Source: Oerskovia turbata
GTDB taxonomy: Bacteria > Actinomycetota > Actinomycetes > Actinomycetales > Cellulomonadaceae
Length of the DNA: 64,000 nucleotides
Assembly: GCF_000718325.1 (NCBI RefSeq)
Contig: NZ_JOFV01000002.1
Location: forward strand, 186,001-250,000
Direction of reading: 5' to 3'
Below the pieces are notes generated by a model that worked only from the letters and a program-made list of their open reading frames with translations, was not told where the DNA came from and made no database searches. A program made the position numbers and the translations under genes. Below are positions 57,891 to 64,000 of the stretch, piece by piece. The first letter of the stretch is position 1. Every line of letters starts with the position of its first letter.

Positions 57891-58574
57891 TCAGCCCTCG
57901 CCGGTCTCGAAACGGAAGCCGAGTCCTCGGACCGTCGAGACGTAGCGCGGCGAGTTGGCGTCGTCGCCGAGCTTGCGACGCAGCCAGGACACGTGCATGT
58001 CCAGCGTCTTGGTGGAGCCCACGGGCTCGGAGCCCCACACGTCCCGCATGAGGGTGTCGCGCACGACGACCGAGCCCGCGCTCGCGATGAGCACGCGCAG
58101 GAGCTCGAACTCCTTGGTCGTCAGGTGCAGCTCCCGGTCGCCCTGGAAAGCGCGGTGGGCAGCGACGTCGATGCGGACGTCCTGCGCGACCAGCTCCTCC
58201 TCGTCGGTGGTGTCACCGTGGGTGCGTCGCAGGAGCGCCCGCACGCGAGCGAGGAGCTCGGCCAGGCGGAAGGGCTTGGTCACGTAGTCGTCCGCGCCGG
58301 CGTCGAGACCGACGACGAGGTCGACCTCGTCGGCGCGGGCCGTCAGGACCAGGACCGGCGTGGTCAGGCCCTTGTTGCGGATCTCACGTGCGACGTCCAG
58401 GCCGTCCATGTCCGGGAGGCCCAGGTCGAGCACGACGATGTCGACGCCGTTCGCGGCGTCGATCGCTCCTTGACCAGTTCCTTGCACGACCACGTTGTAA
58501 CCCTCACGCGTCAGCGCACGCGCCAAAGGTTCGGCAATCGCCGGGTCGTCCTCCGCTAGCAGTACGTGGGTCAT
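57891..58574 (-). CDS. OmpR/PhoB-type response regulator
   Basis: A 227-residue regulator. Receiver domain: acidic pocket EDD at 8-10, phosphoacceptor Asp50 in VVLDLGLPDMDG, Thr in VLTARADEVD and Lys in YVTKPFRLAELL. The winged-helix domain ends with WLRRKLGDDANSPRYVSTVRGLGFRF. ATG 58574 has no ribosome site but a TAGCAT box 6 nt upstream (58586-58581), so it is probably leaderless. Its kinase is the next gene. Target genes unknown. Confidence 0.92.
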   Translation of the reverse strand: MTHVLLAEDDPAIAEPLARALTREGYNVVVQGTGQGAIDAANGVDIVVLDLGLPDMDGLDVAREIRNKGLTTPVLVLTARADEVDLVVGLDAGADDYVTKPFRLAELLARVRALLRRTHGDTTDEEELVAQDVRIDVAAHRAFQGDRELHLTTKEFELLRVLIASAGSVVVRDTLMRDVWGSEPVGSTKTLDMHVSWLRRKLGDDANSPRYVSTVRGLGFRFETGEG

Positions 58575-58895
58575 TCGATCATGCTAGGGCATTCGCAGAA
58601 CTTTGGCGTTATCCGGCAGGCGTTGTGGGACACCCATGACACACCTGATGGACGCCGGTGGCAGCGGTGCTCTGCTCTGCCCGGGTCTGCCCGGTTGCAC
58701 CCGGTAGCGCCCGCCATGCCCACGCCGTCCGGACGTCATGGGAAGACGCCCTCCCGACACGCCGGGACGGGGCTCGTGCCAGGGCTTCCCGTCCCGGTCT
58801 CGCGCCCGGGTCATGCCCCGGTCGCGCCTGGTCGCGTCGCCGGTCCGCCCACGGGTGGACTCCGTCGGCGACGGGCCGCACCTAGGCTGGCACGC
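58575..58895. promoter_or_regulatory. Divergent region between two two-component systems
   Basis: A 321-bp region with two leaderless-type boxes: TAGCAT on the minus strand (58586-58581), 6 nt before the OmpR-type regulator ATG, and TAGGCT on the plus strand (58883-58888), 7 nt before the NarL-type kinase ATG. The 290 bp between them are GC-rich; no gene or strong repeat is seen. Confidence 0.55.
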
Positions 58896-60467
58896 ATGGG
58901 CTGGTACGAGAACATGGGCAAGTGGTGGGAGCGGCACCGGTTCGGTGTCGACATGACCACGACGCTCGTCATCGCGCTCGCGTTCGTGCCCGCGACCTGG
59001 GCGCTCGGCACGTCCGCCACGGGTGGTTCGTCGCTCTCGACGCTGTTCACGATCGGCATGCTGGTCCCGCTGCCGTGGCGCCGGGTCCGCCCCGTCGCGT
59101 CGGCGATCACGGTCTACGCGGTCGCGCTTCTCCACCTGCTGTTCGGGATCGTCTTCCTCCCGGCCGACTTCCTCCTGCTGATCTCGCTCTTCTCCGTCAC
59201 GGTCTACGGCCCCCGCTGGGCGCACCGCACCGCGATGATCTCCTCGGCCGCCGGTTCCCTCGTGCTCGGGCTGTCGCTCGCGATGCAGGCGAGCGGCCCG
59301 GGCGAGGCCGCCGGGGTCCTCGTGTTCGCCACGATGTTCACGACCATGATGTTCCTCGCCGTCTGGGCGTTCGGGCTCCTCCGACGGTCGCGCCGCGAGA
59401 CCATCAACGCACTGGTCGACCGCGCCGAGCGCCTCGAGGTCGAGCGCGACCAGCAGGCTCAGATCGCGACAGCCGCGGAACGGTCCCGCATCGCCCGCGA
59501 GATGCACGACATCGTCGCCCACTCGCTGTCGGTCATCATCGCCCAGGCCGACGGCGGCCGGTACGCGGGGGCCGCCGACCCGGCCGCCGCCACGCGCGCC
59601 CTGACGACGGTCTCGGAGACGGGTCGCGCCGCGCTGGCCGACATGCGCCGGCTCCTCGGGGTCCTGCGCACCGACGACCGCGACGCCGCGACCTCCGCCG
59701 GACCCGCCCAGCTCACGCACGCCCCCGGCCTCAACAACCGGCCCCGCCCGCTCCCCCACGCTCTCCCTGCGGGACCTCCCGGGACACCCGCGGCCTCCGG
59801 CGGCGCACCCACCACGGATCCCCGGCCCGTCACGGGCGCGACCCGTCGCGTGGAGCTCACCCCGCAGCCCGACTCGGCCGACCTCGAGTCCCTCGTGGCG
59901 CAGGTGCGCAGCAGCGGCATGCGGGTCTCGCTGGTCCGCATGGGCACACCGCGCGCCCTTCCCCCGGGCGCCGGCCTGACCGTGTACCGGGTCTGCCAGG
60001 AGGCACTGACGAACATCCTCAAGCACGCGGGCCCCGACCCGACCGTCACGGTGGTCGTGACCTGGGGCGTCGACACGCTCCAGCTCGCGGTCGACGACGA
60101 CGGACGGGGCGCCTCCGCGGACGGCTCGCACACCCCCGGCTACGGGCTGCTCGGCATGCGCGAGCGCGCCGTGATCTTCGGGGGGGCCGTCACGACGGGT
60201 CCACGGCCCGGGGGTGGCTTCCGCGTCCGGTTCACCCTGCCCATCCCCCGGCTCGACGGCGCCGCGCCCCCGGTCCCGCCGGTCCCGCCGGTCCCCGGTC
60301 CGCCGTCGGGTCCGACGGGTCCGACGGCGGGTCCCGGCCCCGTACCGCTCCCGCCGGCCCAGCCGTCGGGCAGGATGGATCCCCGCAGCCCCCGCCCCGC
60401 ACCCGCACCCGCACCCGCACCCGCACCCGCACCCGCACCCGCACCCGACGATCGTCAGGACCCATGA
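58896..60467 (+). CDS. NarL-type sensor histidine kinase (HisKA_3)
   Basis: A 523-residue kinase with four to six hydrophobic helices in residues 20-165, then a coiled linker and the HisKA_3 motif ERSRIAREMHDIVAHSLSV with His204. A Pro-rich insert of about 80 residues separates this from the ATPase domain, which has YRVCQEALTNILKHAG, VDDDGRGA and GYGLLGMRERA. After residue 450 the tail is Pro/Gly/Thr-rich and ends in an Ala-Pro repeat coded by eight copies of a hexamer. Start ATG 58896 is set by the TAGGCT box 7 nt upstream. Its stop overlaps the regulator gene by 4 bp. Confidence 0.9.
   Translation: MGWYENMGKWWERHRFGVDMTTTLVIALAFVPATWALGTSATGGSSLSTLFTIGMLVPLPWRRVRPVASAITVYAVALLHLLFGIVFLPADFLLLISLFSVTVYGPRWAHRTAMISSAAGSLVLGLSLAMQASGPGEAAGVLVFATMFTTMMFLAVWAFGLLRRSRRETINALVDRAERLEVERDQQAQIATAAERSRIAREMHDIVAHSLSVIIAQADGGRYAGAADPAAATRALTTVSETGRAALADMRRLLGVLRTDDRDAATSAGPAQLTHAPGLNNRPRPLPHALPAGPPGTPAASGGAPTTDPRPVTGATRRVELTPQPDSADLESLVAQVRSSGMRVSLVRMGTPRALPPGAGLTVYRVCQEALTNILKHAGPDPTVTVVVTWGVDTLQLAVDDDGRGASADGSHTPGYGLLGMRERAVIFGGAVTTGPRPGGGFRVRFTLPIPRLDGAAPPVPPVPPVPGPPSGPTGPTAGPGPVPLPPAQPSGRMDPRSPRPAPAPAPAPAPAPAPAPDDRQDP
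60398..60445. repeat. Hexamer microsatellite (CGCACC) x 8
   Basis: Eight perfect copies of CGCACC encode alternating Ala and Pro at the C-terminus of the NarL-type kinase, 18 bp before the start of the response regulator gene. Gain or loss of units keeps the frame. Confidence 0.95.
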
Positions 60468-61186
60468 CCTCCACGTTCTTCACGCCCGACCTGCCCGAGC
60501 GCGCCCCGATCCGGGTCGCGCTCGTCGACGACCAGCAGCTCGTGCGGGCCGGGTTCCGGATGGTGATCGACTCGCAGCCCGACCTGCAGGTCACTGTCGA
60601 GGCCGGTGACGGTCTCCAGGCGCTGCGGCTGCTCGCGGACCACCCCGTCGACGTCGTGCTCATGGACGTGCGCATGCCGCACCTCGACGGGCTCGCCGCG
60701 ACGGCACAGCTCACCGCTGCGGCCGCGGACGGGCAGCACGTGCCCCGTGTCATCGTGCTCACGACGTTCGACCTCGACGAGTACGTCCTCGAGGCCATCC
60801 GGTCCGGGGCGAGCGGCTTCCTGCTCAAGGACGCGCCTCCCGAGGAGATGCTCGCGGCGATCCGCACCGTGCACTCGGGCGACGCCGTGATCGCCCCGTC
60901 GTCGACGCGCCGGCTCCTGGAGCACCTCGTCGTGGCGCTGCCCGCCGAGCAGCTCGCCGACACCGGCGCCCAGCAGCAGGTCTCCTCGCTCACCGAGCGT
61001 GAGCGCGAGGTGCTCGTCCTCATGGCGAGAGGCAGGTCGAACACCGAGATCGCAGCCGACCTGTTCGTCGCCGAGGCCACCGTCAAGACGCACGTCGGGC
61101 GCATCCTCGCCAAGCTCGAGGCACGCGACCGCGTGCAGGCCGTGGTGACGGCCTACGAGACGGGACTGGTGCGCCCGGGCGCGTGA
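60464..61186 (+). CDS. NarL/FixJ-type response regulator
   Basis: A 240-residue regulator partnered with the kinase upstream (ATGA overlap). Receiver: VALVDDQQLVRAGFRMV with Asp22-Asp23, phosphoacceptor Asp68 in VVLMDVRMPHLDG, Thr in VLTTFDLDEYV and Lys in GFLLKDAPPEEML. LuxR-type DNA-binding domain: LTEREREVLVLMARGRSNTE and AEATVKTHVGRILAKL. It probably controls the ABC transporter that follows, a common arrangement in actinobacteria. Confidence 0.93.
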   Translation: MTSTFFTPDLPERAPIRVALVDDQQLVRAGFRMVIDSQPDLQVTVEAGDGLQALRLLADHPVDVVLMDVRMPHLDGLAATAQLTAAAADGQHVPRVIVLTTFDLDEYVLEAIRSGASGFLLKDAPPEEMLAAIRTVHSGDAVIAPSSTRRLLEHLVVALPAEQLADTGAQQQVSSLTEREREVLVLMARGRSNTEIAADLFVAEATVKTHVGRILAKLEARDRVQAVVTAYETGLVRPGA

Positions 61187-61478
61187 CGCCGTCGGGCACC
61201 TGGCGCCTCACCACGCACCGGACGGGCTCCCGACGCGTCCCTGCTCGACGCGCGGCGTACCCGCACGACCAGGCGCGTACGACCACGGGATGACTCCCCC
61301 CGCGACCAGGACCAGCCCCTCGCCGGACGCGGCGGGCACGTCCCCGCTCCTAGTGTCGACATCAGGTGGGAACGAGGGCCTCCGCCCTCCCCCGCACCCC
61401 CTCGGCCCCGACGCCGGACGCACCACGCGCCCCGCCCCGGGACCCGGACCTACCGACGACGAACTCCCTGGAGCAGAC
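61187..61478 (+). promoter_or_regulatory. Gap before the MacB-type transporter, with a -10-like box
   Basis: 292 bp without a convincing gene. TAGTGT at 61351-61356 could be a -10 box, giving a leader of about 115 nt to the GTG at 61479. A short Pro-rich open frame from 61366 overlaps the transporter start out of frame and was not annotated. Confidence 0.35.
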
Positions 61479-62321
61479 GTGGACACCACCGTGTACCAGC
61501 CCATCCCCGGCACCGCCGCCTCACCGGGCACGCCCGCCGTGCGCGCCCGGTCCCTGACCAAGCTGTACGGCAAGGGCGAGGCGACCGTGCGCGCGCTCGA
61601 CGGCGTCGACGTCGACTTCGAGAAGGGCGCGTTCACCGCGATCATGGGCCCCTCGGGGTCGGGCAAGTCCACGCTCATGCACCTGCTCGCCGGGCTCGAC
61701 ACCGCATCGAGCGGCCAGGGGTTCATCGGCGACACCGAGATCACCGCGCTGGGCGACAACGAGCTGACCAGGCTCCGCCGCGACCGCGTCGGCTTCGTCT
61801 TCCAGTCGTTCAACCTGCTGCCCATGTTCACGGCCGAGCAGAACATCACGCTCCCGATCGAGCTGGCGGGCCGCAAGGTCGACACCGAGACCAAGGAGTG
61901 GCTCGCGACCCTCGTCCAGACCCTGGGCCTGGGCGCGCGCCTCACGCACCGCCCCAGCGAGCTCTCGGGCGGACAGCAGCAGCGCGTTGCCATCGCCCGC
62001 GCGCTCATCGCCAAGCCCGAGGTCGTGTTCGCCGACGAGCCCACCGGCAACCTCGACTCGCGCTCGGGCGCCGAGGTCCTGAGCTTCCTGCGCCGCTCGG
62101 TCCGCGAGCTCGGCCGCACCATCATCATGGTCACGCACGACCCCACGGCCGCCGCCTACGCCGACCGCGTCATCCTCATCGCGGACGGCCGCATCGCGGG
62201 CGACATCGACGACCCGACGCCCGAGTCCGTCCTCGCCGGGCTCGACGCGCTGCGCACGCTCGAGAGCGACCCCGCGGACGGTCTCGCCGGCGCCACGGGC
62301 CCGACGGCGGTGCGCGCCTGA
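61479..62321 (+). CDS. ABC transporter ATPase, MacB/LolD type
   Basis: A 280-residue ATPase: Walker A GPSGSGKST, the Q-loop VGFVFQSFNLLPMFTAEQN, signature LSGGQQQRVAIARALI, Walker B VVFADEPTGNLDSRSGAE and H-loop MVTHDPTAAAYADR. Such ATPases pair with FtsX-like permeases in peptide or antibiotic efflux and stress sensing. GTG 61479 has GGAG 6 nt upstream and places the start 20 residues before the domain. Its stop overlaps the permease start by one base. Confidence 0.92.
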   Translation: MDTTVYQPIPGTAASPGTPAVRARSLTKLYGKGEATVRALDGVDVDFEKGAFTAIMGPSGSGKSTLMHLLAGLDTASSGQGFIGDTEITALGDNELTRLRRDRVGFVFQSFNLLPMFTAEQNITLPIELAGRKVDTETKEWLATLVQTLGLGARLTHRPSELSGGQQQRVAIARALIAKPEVVFADEPTGNLDSRSGAEVLSFLRRSVRELGRTIIMVTHDPTAAAYADRVILIADGRIAGDIDDPTPESVLAGLDALRTLESDPADGLAGATGPTAVRA

Positions 62322-64000
62322 TGGTCCGGCTCACCCTGGCGCAGATGCGCCGCAGCATCGGACGGCTCAGCGCCGCCGGCATCGCGATCCTCATCGGGAC
62401 CGCCTTCCTCACCGCGACACTGCTCGCGGGCAACATCATCAACCGCGTCACGACCGACTCGATCGCCGCGCAGTTCGCCGACTCCGACCTCGTGGTCTCG
62501 AACGGTCCCGGCATCGACCCGGCAGGGCTCGAGGACATCCGCGGGACCGAGGGCGTCGAGGCCGCCGACCCGCAGGTCATGCGGGCCTACGAGCTCGTCT
62601 CGGGCGGCAAGCGCACCTACCAGGTCGTCGTCCCGACCGCCTCGGACCCGCGCTTCGAGGCCCAGGAGCTCGTCGAGGGCGCGATGCCCACCCGCACGGG
62701 CGAGATCGCGCTGCCGTCCGACGTCGCCGAGCGGCTCGGGCTCGGGCTCGGCGACCCCGTGACGATCGTGCGCTCGGTGTGGACCCCCGGCGCCGAGGAC
62801 GCAGCGGACGAGACCGGCGCCACGACCGAGGAGAGCACACCGTCCGAGGACGCCGTCGCCCCCGGCGAGGACGCCCCCGCGGGCAGCTACTTCGACACGA
62901 ACGAGAAGCTGACCCTCGTCGGCACCCTCGACGACCCGATGGGCGCCTACGCCCAGGTGGGCGGCGCCGGAGTCCTGTCGAACGACGACCTGACCGCCTG
63001 GGAGGCCGAGGGCTACGCCCCCGGCGAGGCGACGACCTCGTACAACGCGGTGCTCGTCGCCCTGGCGCCCGGTGCCGACCTCGAGGCCGCCCGGTCGTCG
63101 ATCGCGACCTCGCTCGGGGGAGACACCAGGGTCTGGACGAGCGCCGAGTACGCCAAGGACCAGGCCTCCCAGATGACGGGCGGCGAGGACGTCTTCACCT
63201 ACGTCATCCTCACGTTCGCGGCGATCGCGCTGCTCGTGGCGGCCCTGGTCATCGCGAACACCTTCCAGGTGCTCGTGGCCCAGCGCACCCGGACGCTCGC
63301 GCTGCTGCGCTGCGTCGGCGCGGACCGCAGGCAGCTGGCCCGCTCCGTCCTGCTCGAGGCCGTCATCCTGGGCCTGGTCGCCTCGGTCGCCGGCATCCTG
63401 TTCGGCACCGGGCTCGTCCAGCTCGCGCTGACCGTCGCGGGCAGCATGGACCTCGGCATCCCGCTGCCCTCGGTCGTCCAGGCGACGGCCGTCGCGGTCC
63501 TGGTCCCGCTGCTCGTCGGGACCGTCGTGACCCTCGTCGCGTCGTTCTCGCCGGCGCGTGCCGCGACCCGGGTCGCCCCGCTCGCCGCGCTGCGCCCCTC
63601 CGACGCACCGACCCTCACGTCGGGCGCCGGACGCGTCCGCCTCGCGATCTCCTCGATCCTCGTCGTCGGCGGTGCGGGCCTCCTCGTCCTGGGGGTGCTC
63701 CTGGGACAGCAGGGCAGCGCGGAAGCGGGCCTGCTCGCCGCGACCGCCGGTGGCGCGGCCTCGTTCGTGGGCGTCCTCGTCGGAGCGATCTTCTGGCTCC
63801 CCAAGGTCGTGAGCCTCGTGGGCAAGGCACTGACGGGCTCGGGCAGCACGGCCAAGCTCGCGGCCGCGAACACGCTGCGCAACCCGCGCCGCACGGCCGC
63901 GACGAGCACCGCGCTCCTCATCGGCGTGACGCTCGTGGCCATGATGTCGACAGGGGCCGTGAGTGCCCGGATGAGCATGAACGACGAGCTCGACGGCCGC
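62321..64000 (+). CDS. FtsX-like ABC permease, N-terminal part (cut by window edge)
   Basis: At least 560 residues are visible and the gene continues beyond the window. Residues 18-40 form the first helix (AAGIAILIGTAFLTATLLAG); about 45-285 are an extracytoplasmic MacB-type domain containing an acidic insert (ETGATTEESTPSEDA region); helices near 290-315, 350-375 and 385-410 form the FtsX core with VLVAQRTRTLALLRCVGADR and FSPARAATRVAPLAALRP. A second helix set begins near 445 and TLRNPRRTAATSTALLIGVT near 528 starts the second FtsX half. It is coupled to the ATPase gene by a TGATG overlap. Confidence 0.93.
   Translation, partial: MVRLTLAQMRRSIGRLSAAGIAILIGTAFLTATLLAGNIINRVTTDSIAAQFADSDLVVSNGPGIDPAGLEDIRGTEGVEAADPQVMRAYELVSGGKRTYQVVVPTASDPRFEAQELVEGAMPTRTGEIALPSDVAERLGLGLGDPVTIVRSVWTPGAEDAADETGATTEESTPSEDAVAPGEDAPAGSYFDTNEKLTLVGTLDDPMGAYAQVGGAGVLSNDDLTAWEAEGYAPGEATTSYNAVLVALAPGADLEAARSSIATSLGGDTRVWTSAEYAKDQASQMTGGEDVFTYVILTFAAIALLVAALVIANTFQVLVAQRTRTLALLRCVGADRRQLARSVLLEAVILGLVASVAGILFGTGLVQLALTVAGSMDLGIPLPSVVQATAVAVLVPLLVGTVVTLVASFSPARAATRVAPLAALRPSDAPTLTSGAGRVRLAISSILVVGGAGLLVLGVLLGQQGSAEAGLLAATAGGAASFVGVLVGAIFWLPKVVSLVGKALTGSGSTAKLAAANTLRNPRRTAATSTALLIGVTLVAMMSTGAVSARMSMNDELDGR

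Noticed and set aside
58575..58895. Possible tRNA or small RNA gene in the two-component divergent region
   Set aside because: No cloverleaf, anticodon arm or terminator-like hairpin could be found by eye. No tRNA or rRNA gene was recognised anywhere in the window.
61366..61557. 63-codon Pro-rich frame before the MacB-type ATPase
   Set aside because: It overlaps the ATPase start out of frame, has no ribosome site and is low complexity.

Overview
This is a high-GC (roughly 70%) chromosomal segment from an actinobacterium. GTG starts, 1-4 bp overlaps between start and stop codons, WhiB, DUF3499, DUF5719, TIGR03089, an LCP ligase and rhamnose/galactofuranose wall genes all fit. The absence of arabinan or mycolate genes and the general gene style suggest Micrococcales, probably near Cellulomonadaceae/Promicromonosporaceae; genus cannot be fixed from sequence alone.

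Layout. (1) 0-5.5 kb: start of ahcY, then a lone DUF559-type nuclease-like gene framed by two inverted arrays of a 22-bp-period repeat, then a glycine betaine importer (proV-proW-proX) behind a long structured leader. (2) 5.6-18.6 kb: a conserved actinobacterial core: Trm112-like protein, manB, rmlB, rmlA, rmlD, rmlC, DUF3499, a metallopeptidase-family protein, DUF5719, a giant membrane glycosyltransferase, whiB and a TIGR03089 gene. (3) 18.7-52.1 kb: a large cell-wall glycopolymer locus. It holds a Wzm/Wzt exporter with UDP-galactopyranose mutase and GlfT1/GlfT2-like galactofuranosyltransferases, two DUF6541 membrane proteins, many further glycosyltransferases (two sets are paralogous), an acyltransferase, an ABC flippase-like exporter, GtrA/DPM-type lipid-sugar genes, a SpoIID-domain protein and a PGRP amidase that share the same FG-GAP repeats, and a WbpB/E/D-like set for a diacetamido uronic acid. 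(4) 52.2-64 kb: LCP ligase, purE-purK, a second GtrA protein, two two-component systems and a MacB/FtsX-type ABC transporter that runs off the right edge.

How it works together. ManB and RmlABCD make nucleotide sugars; Glf, the nucleotide-sugar dehydrogenase and WbpB/E/D-like enzymes add UDP-galactofuranose and an amino-uronic acid; the glycosyltransferases build polymer on a lipid carrier; the two ABC systems export it; the LCP protein would attach it to peptidoglycan; the amidase and SpoIID-type enzyme would remodel the same wall. From memory, manB/DUF3499/metallopeptidase/whiB2 and LCP/TIGR03089/purE/purK/gtrA lie close together in Mycobacterium tuberculosis (about Rv3255c-Rv3277), so the 33-kb polymer block appears to interrupt an ancestral neighbourhood.

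The most notable items are the inverted iteron-like arrays around the DUF559 gene, the amidase plus SpoIID pair with a shared propeller (a possible sporulation-free counterpart of the SpoIIP/SpoIID machine), the nested-hairpin leader of proV, and many starts preceded only by a TANNNT box 5-8 nt upstream, as expected of leaderless mRNAs. All assignments are by reading motifs; no database search was run.
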